DNA of 64,000 bases from Candidatus Melainabacteria bacterium (lineage in GTDB: Bacteria > Cyanobacteriota > Vampirovibrionia > Obscuribacterales > Obscuribacteraceae), in contig DTSE01000214.1 of the NCBI GenBank assembly GCA_012965515.1, positions 1 to 64,000 on the forward strand. Direction: 5' to 3'. This document shows, piece after piece, positions 42,428 through 51,573 of this stretch. Numbering within the stretch: position 1 is the first letter of the stretch; each line of letters starts with the position of its first letter. The notes below the pieces were generated by a model. The model ran no database searches, had not been told where the DNA came from, and saw nothing but the letters and a program-made list of their open reading frames with translations. The position numbers and the translations under genes are program-made.

Positions 42428-44131
42428 CTAATTTGGTTTAACTGTGTTTCTAAACTTGGAAAAGCTTTGAGCGTTCAAAACTTGAGATCTGCGAATGCCA
42501 GCACGTCTTGCTTGATGAATTCCGAACGGAAGATTCTGCAAATCGGAAGTTGCATGCGCATCAGTCGAAATCACAAAGTTGAAACCCAAATCGCTGGCAA
42601 GCTTGGACCACTTTGGTTCGAGATCTAATCGGTATGGATCACCATTTATCTCAATGGCAACCGGTGAGTCCTGAATCGCTTCCAAGATTTTCTCAACGTC
42701 GCATGGAATAGGATCTCGCCTCAAGACAAGCCTTCCAAGCGGATGTCCCCAAATCTTAAAATGTGGATTGCGCAAACCATTGAGCAGACGCTTCATCATC
42801 TTCGACTCATCCTGCTTATAGCGAGAATGAATACTCGCGATGATTACATCAAACTGTTCCAAGATTTCGTCAGGATAATCCAGTTCACCGTCAGCAAGTA
42901 TGTCGCACTCGGTGCCTCTCAAGAGTTTGATTTTTACCTTTTCCTGGACGCGTTCGATCTCTTCCCATTGTTCCTTTAGACGATCAACAGTTAAACCTCC
43001 AGCATAGTGCGCTGTGGGCGAGTGATCCGTAATGGTCATGTATTTCATGCCCATGCGCTCGGCGGCGCGCGCCATCTGCTCAATTGAATGCCTGCCGTCC
43101 GAATAAGTGCTATGACAATGAGTCATTCCCTGAATGTCGTCATAGTGAATCAAGTCGGAGAAATCATCTTTTCGCGCGAGTTGAACTTCACCATTGTCTT
43201 CTCGCAATTCAGGCGGAACAAAAGAAAGTCCAAGCTTCTTGTAGACATCCGTTTCAGACACAACTTCTATCTGGCGAGTCTTCGCTTTAAATACATCGCT
43301 ATTGAGAGTAAGTCCTTTGCGCTTAGCTAGTTTTTGCAAATGCAAGAAATGGGCCGGACCGGTGGTTTCCAGCAGCTTGAGCGTGAAATTTTCTGCAATA
43401 AAAAGTTCCACTCTCAACTCATTGAATAACCTCACAGCCGCGAAGTCATCGCTGCTTTCGATGACTTCGGTAACCAGAGGAAATTTCTTGAATGCCTCCA
43501 GCGCAGAGGAAACTACTCTTGGCTTTGCAACGAATTGAATCTTCTCAACCGCCTCATACCAGCGCCGAACATCTCCCGTCACCTCAATCTCCAGACCTCG
43601 AACTGAAGAACGCATATACGAGATAATTTCTTCTGCGGTCTCCAACGCATCCACAAGAAGAATCGCAGACGCACGCGTCTTCATTCGCTGAATCTTACCG
43701 AGCAGCGCCCGCTCACTGCGCGCCGCGAATCCGGGCACAAGACGCACCTTCTCTTCAGTGCAAGCTTGCTCCAATTCGGAAATCGTGCGAATACCTAGCG
43801 CTTCCGTCAACTTCCGAATCTTGTCCAGAGTCAGACCTGGAATTCGTGACAGCTCGACCGTCCCTTCCGGCACCTCGTCCTTCAATCGATGCAGATATTT
43901 CGACTCACCGGACTGGTAAATCTCCTCAATGGTCTTGGCCAGAGATTCGCCGATTCCTGGGATTGACGTGAGCGTGTGCTCTCGAACGAGTTTGCCGATG
44001 TCCGCTTGCGACGCTTCAATCGCTTTGGCGCCCCTGAGGTAGGCGCGTGCTTTAAATTGGTTTTCGCCCTTGGCACTGAGCAACAAACCTGTCTCGCGCA
44101 AATAGCTGGCAATTTCGAATTTGTCCGGCAT
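42428..44131 (-). CDS. polX: PolX-type protein, intact PHP domain, degenerate polymerase site
   Basis: PolX enzymes combine a family X DNA polymerase with a PHP-type nuclease domain. The order here is normal: an 8-kDa-like helical domain with helix-hairpin-helix motifs (SIPGIGESLAKTI, residues 57-69, and RIPGLTLDKI), a fingers/palm region, and PHP from about residue 333. The PHP metal motifs are intact: HCHSTYSDG (H338, H340), ITDH (368-371), GTECDIL, IASIHSRY, IWGHPLGR and STDAHA. In the palm, however, the two catalytic aspartates expected after GxxRR are K197 and Q199 (EAVEKIQFV), and the third is E242. Polymerase activity is therefore predicted to be lost, while 3'-5' exonuclease/phosphatase-type activity stays likely. 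An AGGAGAA ribosome-binding site precedes ATG 44131. Confidence 0.9.
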   Translation of the reverse strand: MPDKFEIASYLRETGLLLSAKGENQFKARAYLRGAKAIEASQADIGKLVREHTLTSIPGIGESLAKTIEEIYQSGESKYLHRLKDEVPEGTVELSRIPGLTLDKIRKLTEALGIRTISELEQACTEEKVRLVPGFAARSERALLGKIQRMKTRASAILLVDALETAEEIISYMRSSVRGLEIEVTGDVRRWYEAVEKIQFVAKPRVVSSALEAFKKFPLVTEVIESSDDFAAVRLFNELRVELFIAENFTLKLLETTGPAHFLHLQKLAKRKGLTLNSDVFKAKTRQIEVVSETDVYKKLGLSFVPPELREDNGEVQLARKDDFSDLIHYDDIQGMTHCHSTYSDGRHSIEQMARAAERMGMKYMTITDHSPTAHYAGGLTVDRLKEQWEEIERVQEKVKIKLLRGTECDILADGELDYPDEILEQFDVIIASIHSRYKQDESKMMKRLLNGLRNPHFKIWGHPLGRLVLRRDPIPCDVEKILEAIQDSPVAIEINGDPYRLDLEPKWSKLASDLGFNFVISTDAHATSDLQNLPFGIHQARRAGIRRSQVLNAQSFSKFRNTVKPN

Positions 44132-44229
44132 GCCGGGTTCTCCTGTCTTTCAATGAAGACAGATCGAATCTTTCAAAGTTCCAAACGCTGCAAAGCCTAG
44201 CCAGTATGGGCATAATGAGCGAAGCCCGG

Positions 44230-44526
44230 TTAATCCGGCGAATGTACTATCCTCGCCAGGTACTTATCGTATCTTTCTCTCTTTTCGAGAGTTCGCAAGT
44301 TGCTCCAAGCCTCTGCAACTTGATTGTACATATAGGGATATCCAGTCTCTTTGTTCTCTGGATGATACTTGGCGGAAAGAGACTCGTACGCCTTTTCAAT
44401 TACGCCTAATTCTGCTTCAGGATCGACTTCCAACAATTCGTAGTAAGTTCGAAGCTCATACATTAGTTCGTAAACACTCGAGAAATCGACTTTGCGGAAA
44501 ACTGAATAGTCCATTCGAGAAGGCAC
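44230..44526 (-). CDS. J-domain protein with HPE instead of HPD
   Basis: A 98-residue protein (from ATG 44526, possibly 44514) whose last 70 residues form a J domain: YYELLEVDPEAELGVIEKAY, the loop motif YHPEN, then NQVAEAWSNLRTLEKRERYD. The HPD tripeptide that drives DnaK ATPase is HPE here, a conservative but usually harmful change. It stands alone upstream of PolX, 98 bp away. It may be a DnaJ-like adaptor that binds proteins without stimulating Hsp70. Confidence 0.7.
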   Translation of the reverse strand: MPSRMDYSVFRKVDFSSVYELMYELRTYYELLEVDPEAELGVIEKAYESLSAKYHPENKETGYPYMYNQVAEAWSNLRTLEKRERYDKYLARIVHSPD

Positions 44527-44661
44527 TCATACATCAACGCCCATAAGGACAAATATAGTTGACGTGCGTTCGAAACCTACTGGGTGAATTGACGAGCAAG
44601 ATCTAGGGAAAAGGATGACTTCCAGACTCATCCCTTTGCATCTTACACCAAGCAGACCAAT

Positions 44662-45960
44662 CTATTTGTATTCACGAATGTAGAGCTGCCTGCGCGTGGT
44701 TGGTGAGCCAAATTGTGCTTCGCCAGAATAGCGACCAAAATAAGGAGTCGTTCGACCGTAGGCGGAACCAGCAGCTGGCCCGTTTGGAGGTGGCCCGCTT
44801 GGGAAACCCTGGGGGTGTCCGCCCATACGTGGTCCGCCCCACGGAGGCGAACCCATAGGAGGTGGAAAATGCGGCGGTCCACCATCCAAGCCGGGATGTG
44901 AAGGTCCTCCTTGTGGTGGTCCATTTTGAGGTGGTGCGTCGACAGGAGGTTCCCCATTTGGATGTCCGCGTTGCGCAATTTCTCCGCCACGAGTGTCGCG
45001 TTGCTGAGCTTGAAGCGAGTGAGGATCAGTCACAGGAATCGCAGTCTTCCACTCAATTCCGTTTTGCCTTCCTGCGCGCATATGATCATGGTGACTCAGT
45101 TCCTGAGGGTGAAACATTGCCAACGCCTGTTTCGAAGCGGAAGTAAGCTCATTCTGGCTAGCGTTCGCTCCCAACTGTTTGATAGCGGTTCCATCAGTAC
45201 CAAACAGACCCGGTGCAACGAAAACATAACCGCTCGACCGGCTTGAATTTTTGATTGAACCTAAATCATCTACACCACCCGTGGTGTACACAAGTTTTCC
45301 AATCAGAGGTTCTGACCAAGCAGTTGGAGCTAATCGCGAAGCAAGTTGTTTTCTCTCTTGATCATTTTGGCCCACAATGATCACTAGCGGACGCTTATCA
45401 CACGCAGCCACATCAATCGCCAGTCGAACGGTATCGACAGCCGGTAATTCCTTAGGCACAACGACGCCGTTACTACCATAATAATGAGCGATTTCATTCA
45501 TGCGCGCCGCCATATCGTCCGCATCGCGGAAAACCATTTGCGGGCTTCGACCGCCGCGCACTATCGAGCGGCCTTCAGGATCGAGAATCGCGAAGATTGT
45601 ATTCTCGAGCGGTGCATCAGGACGCCACAAAGTTTTAAGCAGCTCTGCTTCGCTGGCGCTCTCGTAGGTCATCATCCGTACGCAGACGAAACTCCTGGAA
45701 GCTTGTATTACATTTGGCTTGGACAGGAACCTCCCATCCATATCTTGCTTGCCTGGTCACCAGATGCCGGGAACACCAGCGCATTGTGGTGCAGCAGCAA
45801 CAAGCAAGATCGGCTTACGTTCTTTCGACGCTTCCGACTTTGCCTGCCGCCACGTCGGAATCCAGCCGATGCCATCGGATTCCGCCAACGCCGGAAGCGA
45901 CGTGAACGTGGCGAGTATGGCGTATCCGAGCAGGACTGCAAGAGAAAACACGAATCGCAT
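44662..45960 (-). pseudogene. Exported thioredoxin-like protein gene, interrupted by in-frame TGA
   Basis: Read as one frame, the product has a signal peptide from ATG 45960 (FVFSLAVLLGYAILATFTSLPALA), then a thioredoxin-like start (WRQAKSEASKERKPILLVA, then PQCAGVPGIW). A TGA follows at 45759-45757. The same frame continues PGKQDMDGRFLSKPNVIQAS and SFVCVRMMTY, which completes the thioredoxin-like strand order. Residues from about 230 on are unstructured and very rich in Gly and Pro. A new start at ATG 45741 could give the second half alone, but without export signal. The TGA could stand for Arg or Trp by single-base mutation; selenocysteine is unlikely because the position is not a CxxU site. 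Confidence 0.65.
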
Positions 45961-46211
45961 ATTGAGTCTCCAAAATCAAACCCAACAGCCGCAGGAGCGG
46001 AAGTGAAAGTTTCGTGCCCACCACTTCCGCCGTTGCTGCTGTCCGGTTACAAGCAAGCCCTCGCCTGCCATCAATTCCAAGTTATCAAAGCAATATGGAG
46101 AAATTATGGAGGACACGTCTTCGGCTCAAACACAGCGGTGAGCATGCTGGGTATAACCCCAATGCCTGGGCTTTCCGCAATTGATCAATTTTCAGCACAC
46201 AGGCACGCCCT

Positions 46212-47357
46212 TCAATTTTGAGCGCAGCTTGAAGGCGTCAAATCATCACTAGTTTTAGCTCCCGTAAGTGGCACTTCCAAGCTTTGAAATTGGCCCGGAG
46301 CAATGGCAATTGCAAGTCCGGCCAGGCTAATGGGAATCGTCGATAAAGCAACACAAATTCGAAATACGTCACGTGCAAGGAGGCGATCAATGATGCCCTC
46401 TACAGGCATGTTGAACACCAAAAGGTGAATGAAGGGCAACATGTAAAACAGCGCCCAAACTACAATGAACGAGTGAAACGTCGCAGTCAAGGTGCAGAAT
46501 TCCAGCGACTTGCGCGCAACACATTTGTACAAGACAAACTGAAGAAGGAATAGAACTATTCCTGCGTAAAGCGCGGAATTGAGCGCAATCATTGATTCTT
46601 CTCCAATAACTTGCTTGTAGATCAGTGGAGAGGACAATGCATTATTCTGCAGCGCGAACGTAATTTTACCGCAGTGTTGAGAGGTAATAGCCATGAAGGT
46701 GCATGCAAGAACAATGACAAGAATGCTTATTGCAAGATGAACACCCAATGTAGAAAAGCGCGTAATATTGGAACGAAGTGAGTCATCACTGGTGGAGGGC
46801 ACCAGTTGCCATAAATACAGTTTCTTCTTGTGAGCGGCAGCAGTAATGAGTCCGAGTAGAACTATTGAGGGCACTAAGATTGCAAGGGAGGTAGCATCTA
46901 AACTACCTTCAAACAAAAACAAATCCAGTCTTGCCCAGCAAAGAATGAACAAATTTAGCGGCAGCAAAAGAGCCAGGCCCAAAACAGCAGAGACTCTCCA
47001 ATAATCTTTGACGCGAAACGCCACCAATCTATTTAGCCAGCACGGCACACGATTTCCAGGGAGAGCTTTCTTCAGTTGTTTGAAACACTCATCGAACAGA
47101 GATACGAGTAGGACTGCCGCACCTGCACCTCTGACAAAATACTCCAATCCGGACTGCACAAGTTCTTGCCTATAGAGCAGAATTTTTGCTGAAAACATCA
47201 GGTCCAAGACTTTGTGCTCAGCCACCGGAGTAAGAATTACATTGGGAAACGGGAAATTTTGAAATCCCCAACCACAGGCCTTTTCTGCAGCCACATGCAA
47301 CAAAATGGCAAAGCCAGTGATTCCTCCTATCAAAGCTGCGTAAAGCAAGCGACGCAT
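46212..47357 (-). CDS. Polytopic membrane protein, unknown function
   Basis: A GGAG ribosome-binding site lies 9 bases before ATG 47357. The 381-residue protein has about eight membrane segments, for example LLYAALIGGITGFAILLHVA, VSAVLGLALLLPLNLFILCW, LGVHLAISILVIVLACTFMA and VALSTIPISLAGLAIAIAPG. The hydropathy layout resembles Yip1-like proteins, but no motif allows assignment. Confidence 0.55.
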   Translation of the reverse strand: MRRLLYAALIGGITGFAILLHVAAEKACGWGFQNFPFPNVILTPVAEHKVLDLMFSAKILLYRQELVQSGLEYFVRGAGAAVLLVSLFDECFKQLKKALPGNRVPCWLNRLVAFRVKDYWRVSAVLGLALLLPLNLFILCWARLDLFLFEGSLDATSLAILVPSIVLLGLITAAAHKKKLYLWQLVPSTSDDSLRSNITRFSTLGVHLAISILVIVLACTFMAITSQHCGKITFALQNNALSSPLIYKQVIGEESMIALNSALYAGIVLFLLQFVLYKCVARKSLEFCTLTATFHSFIVVWALFYMLPFIHLLVFNMPVEGIIDRLLARDVFRICVALSTIPISLAGLAIAIAPGQFQSLEVPLTGAKTSDDLTPSSCAQN

Positions 47358-47648
47358 TAGGTTAGCTCCAGGCGCAAAACCGTTATAAACCCATCTTATC
47401 CCCAGTCTTATACCTTATATAGAGTTCAGCGGCGCCAACAGTGAGGAAAACCGCACTTTTCTACATTTCCTCAATGTTATTAAGCTCAAAAACATGCCGC
47501 CCGGGGCGATTCACGGGTGTATAAACCCAATTAATTGCCCCAATTGGGCATCAGAAGTAGAATCAATCTAGGGGTTAAGGCAGCGCAGGTGACAGATTTG
47601 CAGCAGGCCTTCTCACTGGAAGTTTTGATACACCGGAAACCTGGTTGG

Positions 47649-49676
47649 ATGCCGAAGCAAAAAAAATCGAATCAGCGGAACACTTGGGCGAAGTTCCTAA
47701 TCTCGCTTGGCTGTTTGTCGCTCCTGGTACCGCAAGAGGCAGACGCCCACAGAAACTTAGTCAGAGCCAAGGCTGACCAGGCTAAGGGAACGCCAAGCGT
47801 TTATAAAACACCAAAGACATCCCGCCGGTTCAAGCAAATCTCGCAGTATTTGACCATGAGCGATGGTACAAAAATCGCCGTGGATGTGTATCTGCCGGAT
47901 ACCTACAAAAGCGGCGAAAAGCTTCCGACGATGTTCGAGCAAAGTCGTTATTGGCGCGTGATTCAGCCCAAGTCATACTTGAAATTCCTCTATTGGACGC
48001 CGCTCAGCCTCTACCGCTCGGAGTTTTTGTCACATGGATATGTCTGGGTAGTCACGGACGCGCGCGGCGCGGGAGCCTCGTTTGGTGATCGCCCATGGGA
48101 GTTGCCTCCACTCGATGTTCGCGATAGCAAAGAGATCATGGACTGGATTGCGAAACAGCCATGGTCAAATGGTGACATCGGGTTGATCGGCCACTCTTAT
48201 TCCGGAAACATGGCTGAATTCGCGCTGATGAACAAGCATCCGGGTGTGAAAGCCGCCGCGATCTTATCGAGTCCGTTCGATATCTACGCTGACGTTCTAC
48301 GTCCAGGCGGTCTTCCACTCCAGCCATTCATCGACAACTGGATGCAGTTGAATAAGGATTTCGACTCAAATATCCTGCCGCGTAATTTGAAGTTTCTGAG
48401 ACCGCTGCTTTGTCACATGAAGCCCGTGGATCAGGATAAGGACAAACACCTACTGAAACAAGCTCTTGCAGAACACAAGAAGAACTCGGCACTGTCTGCG
48501 GACAAATTGAACTTCAGGGACGACTCTCCATTTACTGCAACAGATTTGCTTGCCACCAAAACTCGCGATCTGTCTGGGCAAATTCTGCGCGACCGATACG
48601 GTCAGCACTTCGAAAAGCTTGGCGTGGATCCCAGCAGCCCAAGCGACTATTGGAAGGAGTTTGACGCAGCTCAAGTTCCGGTGTACATGAGTTCGGGCTG
48701 GATCGAAGGCTCGAATTCGCGTGCAGCCGTCAATCGTTTTCTCAACTACACCTCTCCTGGCTCAAAGCTGATATTGGGACCGTGGGAGCACGACTTCTTC
48801 AACATTAGTCCATTTACGCGTGGTGGCTTATCGCGTTTTCGTATCGATCGAGAGATGCTCAAATTCTTCGATCACTATATGTTGAATAAAAACTCACTGG
48901 CAAATGACGCGCGTGTTCATTACTACACGTTGGGCGAAGAACGTTGGCATGGCAGCGACACATGGCCGCCAAAGAATGATCCGAAGACTTTGTTTTTGTC
49001 TGCCGATAAATCAATGAATGATAAGGCACCTCCTATCGAACAAAGCGCGCTCTACAAGATTAGCGAGAAAAGCGGCTCTGGAAAAAATTCGCGATGGGAT
49101 TGTTTGCTGGGAAATGTGTTGCTCGATCCCTACTCGAATAGGCGCGGCGAAGATAAGCACAACATCTGTTTTGAGACGCCACCACTCCCGGACAATTGGA
49201 TCGTCAGCGGCAATCCAATCGTGAAAGTGTTTGTAAAACCGAATGGTGAGGATTGCAGTTTATTTGTCTATCTCGAAGATGTTTCTCCCAACGGCTCTGT
49301 GAATTACGTCACAGAAGGACAGATTCTGTGCGGAAACACTCTCAGCGATGCGAACTCACCGAAGTACAAAACAGTCGCGCCCATGCGAACCTTCCGCAAA
49401 GAAGACTACAAGCGCTTTTCACCAGGTGAAGTTAGAGAAGTAGATCTTGAGATGTTCCCAATCTCCTATCAGTTTAAGAAGGGACATCGCGTCCGCCTCT
49501 CGATCGCCGGTCGAGACAAGAATCACTTTAAACAACCGCCTTTTGCCAAAATGAGTGATCAGATCGAAATCGTCTGTGGAGAGCAACACGCTTCACAAAT
49601 CTGTCTGCCGATCGAGCCCGGTGAAACAGCGAGAGCGATCACGCTCAGCTCTAAACGCCACTCAAAATCTGAATAA
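47649..49676 (+). CDS. CocE/NonD family exported hydrolase (X-Pro dipeptidyl-peptidase-like)
   Basis: From ATG 47649 the protein begins with a basic, signal-like segment (FLISLGCLSLLVPQEADA) and then an alpha/beta-hydrolase domain of the CocE/NonD type: MSDGTKIAVDVYLP near the start, VTDARGAGASFG, nucleophile GHSYSG, then the SGWIEGSN acid region, LGPWEHDF with the catalytic His, and a C-terminal jelly-roll domain (KVFVKPNGEDCSLFVYLEDV; GHRVRLSIAGRDKNHF). Such serine enzymes cleave esters (cocaine esterase) or X-Pro dipeptides. The triad is complete. The frame is open upstream to TTG 47535. Confidence 0.88.
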   Translation: MPKQKKSNQRNTWAKFLISLGCLSLLVPQEADAHRNLVRAKADQAKGTPSVYKTPKTSRRFKQISQYLTMSDGTKIAVDVYLPDTYKSGEKLPTMFEQSRYWRVIQPKSYLKFLYWTPLSLYRSEFLSHGYVWVVTDARGAGASFGDRPWELPPLDVRDSKEIMDWIAKQPWSNGDIGLIGHSYSGNMAEFALMNKHPGVKAAAILSSPFDIYADVLRPGGLPLQPFIDNWMQLNKDFDSNILPRNLKFLRPLLCHMKPVDQDKDKHLLKQALAEHKKNSALSADKLNFRDDSPFTATDLLATKTRDLSGQILRDRYGQHFEKLGVDPSSPSDYWKEFDAAQVPVYMSSGWIEGSNSRAAVNRFLNYTSPGSKLILGPWEHDFFNISPFTRGGLSRFRIDREMLKFFDHYMLNKNSLANDARVHYYTLGEERWHGSDTWPPKNDPKTLFLSADKSMNDKAPPIEQSALYKISEKSGSGKNSRWDCLLGNVLLDPYSNRRGEDKHNICFETPPLPDNWIVSGNPIVKVFVKPNGEDCSLFVYLEDVSPNGSVNYVTEGQILCGNTLSDANSPKYKTVAPMRTFRKEDYKRFSPGEVREVDLEMFPISYQFKKGHRVRLSIAGRDKNHFKQPPFAKMSDQIEIVCGEQHASQICLPIEPGETARAITLSSKRHSKSE

Positions 49677-49686
49677 TTCAGATTCA

Positions 49687-49725
49687 CTAATGTATGGTCG
49701 ACGCATGGCGTCGACCTTACATTAG
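49687..49725 (+). terminator. Long near-perfect hairpin after the CocE-like gene
   Basis: Two 18-base arms (49687-49704 and 49708-49725) pair with a single T-T mismatch around an ATG triloop; the core is GGTCGACGC with GCGTCGACC. It lies 10 bp after the stop codon at 49676. No T-tract follows, so it may protect the mRNA end or act as terminator. Confidence 0.6.
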
Positions 49726-49768
49726 ATCGCCCGTGGGCACAGTGATTCACATACAGGAGCGGTCCTTA

Positions 49769-49804
49769 AGTCGCTTAACAATAGCGCTTTAGTCGCTTAA
49801 CAAT
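49769..49804 (+). repeat. Direct repeat AGTCGCTTAACAAT, 22-bp spacing
   Basis: The 14-mer occurs at 49769-49782 and again at 49791-49804. Two copies two helical turns apart in an intergenic leader could be a regulator-binding site for the downstream gene, whose start is at 49979. Confidence 0.45.
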
Positions 49805-49978
49805 TCGATCCTCCGATGCCTATGCCAGCATACGTTTCTGGATTTTTCCTCAGGAAATGATCAGAATTGGCGGCTAGTATTTGAGCGTCGACTTTGACAC
49901 CAGTAACCCCTTACTAATCAGCAAATTGACGGCTCGCTGCTCAGGCGCTCCGCACGCTTCTAATGGAGGACGCACCTC

Positions 49979-50896
49979 ATGTCCGTTATCGAAAACAATT
50001 TTGGCAGTTTCGAATCATCGCGAGAATCGCCCGTCGCAAATGCGTGGTCACAACAAGCATTCTCAGAAATTTTGTCGGACAGAATGTATTCCACAAGCAG
50101 TCGCAAAGTTGAAGACCCCAATTGGCTAAGCAATTTGGTTTTGGAGGACAGCGCTACTACCAACGGAGTTGCTCAAGCAGAGACTACTCCAAGTGAAGCT
50201 CCAAGCGAAGCGCCAAGTGAAGCTCCAAACGAAGCGCCAAGTGATGCTCCAAGTGAAGAGCCAAGTGATGTTCCAAGTGAAGAGCCGAGGACAGTTCCGC
50301 CTGCAAACGAGTCAGGCAGTTCGGAATCAAATGATGGACCGAAAGTCGCCTATGCCGTACGACCTGCCAATGGCGAACCGAGAGTCGTAGAGGGGGCGCC
50401 GTCGTCCGGCACTGGCGATGCGCGTAATCGAGGAACCGGACATTATTCGCCACCTGATTCGGGCAGTTTTCCGAAAACCTTACCAGGCTCCTCAGAAACA
50501 GCAGGACTTAGCGATAAAATCCCCTTTGATCTTGAACCTGGGGAATCACCCAAAGCCAAACTGTTCAGCGAACGAATCAAGAATGCGATGGACCAAGTTC
50601 AACAACGGCACGTCGCAGCCGAAGGATCATTCGGAAAAGCATTCAATTTGCCAACGGAGGAAGAACGGCAAGCAAGAGAGATAGAAAAGATAAAACATGC
50701 TTTGGCTGAAGTAGCCAAACGAAGACCACCTCATGACCCTAGCGAGCCTATAAAGGAATCCCCCTTCAAACCACGAGTCCCTGCAGAAAACCCAAACCCC
50801 GGCACCGACACCCCACCTGAAGAACCACCGGTCGAAACAAAACCGCCAATCCAGCCACCAGGCTACGAAAACGGCACCCCGATTTTAAACGGTTAA
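49979..50896 (+). CDS. Disordered Pro/Glu/Ser-rich protein with PSEA repeats
   Basis: GGAGGA stands 8 bases before ATG 49979. The 305-residue protein has no signal peptide or membrane segment. Residues 71-102 consist of eight four-residue PSEA-like units. Further on come Gly/Pro/Ser-rich parts, a helical stretch near residues 200-260 (KLFSERIKNAMDQVQQRH; REIEKIKHALAEVAKRR) and a proline-rich tail. It may be an extended linker or scaffold protein. It is similar in style, but not evidently in sequence, to the gene at 34572. Confidence 0.6.
   Translation: MSVIENNFGSFESSRESPVANAWSQQAFSEILSDRMYSTSSRKVEDPNWLSNLVLEDSATTNGVAQAETTPSEAPSEAPSEAPNEAPSDAPSEEPSDVPSEEPRTVPPANESGSSESNDGPKVAYAVRPANGEPRVVEGAPSSGTGDARNRGTGHYSPPDSGSFPKTLPGSSETAGLSDKIPFDLEPGESPKAKLFSERIKNAMDQVQQRHVAAEGSFGKAFNLPTEEERQAREIEKIKHALAEVAKRRPPHDPSEPIKESPFKPRVPAENPNPGTDTPPEEPPVETKPPIQPPGYENGTPILNG
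50189..50284 (+). repeat. 12-bp in-frame tandem repeat, eight copies
   Basis: Eight units of CCAAGTGAAGCT and variants encode PSEA/PNEA/PSDA/PSEE/PSDV. Synonymous differences between units show that the array has aged. Slippage could change its length by steps of four residues. Confidence 0.85.
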
Positions 50897-51033
50897 GCGC
50901 AAGAGCCACTCAAGGAATCAGTAACTTGATTGGAGGAGTCACAGTTTAGTGAGCGGGCCAGAGCGCCGACATCTAGCCGGCAACAGCCGCCAGGATGGCA
51001 GCGCTCCGGCCAACAAAAATGCAAGGAGGTGAA

Positions 51034-51459
51034 TTACGAAGATGCGTGCAAAGGTTCTCCAGCAAAGGATTCATCGCAAGTCGGTTCGATAAACTTACCA
51101 TGGGCAAGCATGACTTCCTGCAAAAGAGCTTTTCTCGCATCAGACGCATCCGCAAACGCCAACCGCAAAGGCCCCGTCAACCCCAAGGCATCGTCTTTAC
51201 GTGGCAAGCTGGAGAGAACCTCCTCTTGCCACTTGCGGTGTTCTCTGATCTCTTCTTTTGCCATTTCTATGATGTAACCGAGCTCTCGCCTGCGGTTGTC
51301 TTCGGATGTTTCGCGTGTTCTCGCTTCTGTGTCCGAGATCCAATTCGAATACATCTCGAAGACAACCTTCTCGCCTAACACAACGTAGCCAGCCAGCTCA
51401 TACTTTTCCTTCTTTACTAAATTGCAGACGAGCTTTTTCGAAGCCCACTCTCTTTCCAT
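51034..51459 (-). CDS. Hypothetical helical protein
   Basis: A 141-residue cytoplasmic protein with a charged helical, probably coiled-coil middle (SEDNRRRELGYIIEMAKEEI; EHRKWQEEVLSSL). No known family, signal peptide or membrane segment. An overlapping plus-strand frame of similar length looks less natural in composition. Confidence 0.45.
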   Translation of the reverse strand: MEREWASKKLVCNLVKKEKYELAGYVVLGEKVVFEMYSNWISDTEARTRETSEDNRRRELGYIIEMAKEEIREHRKWQEEVLSSLPRKDDALGLTGPLRLAFADASDARKALLQEVMLAHGKFIEPTCDESFAGEPLHASS

Positions 51460-51573
51460 GTCATACCTGCTTTGCCCACAGAAGTATGTCCCACACCAGA
51501 TTTAGAATTTCGTAAATCAGGTATGCCACACTGAATTTCGTCGGTAACTCCCTTGATATAGGGTTCACCAGTG

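Noticed and set aside
45484-46221. A 245-residue plus-strand frame
   Set aside because: It lies opposite the signal-peptide-bearing thioredoxin-like gene, and its Arg/His/Pro-rich composition looks like an antisense shadow.
50930-51378. Overlapping plus-strand frames opposite the 141-residue gene
   Set aside because: They lack ribosome-binding sites and protein-like composition. The minus-strand frame has regular charged helices.
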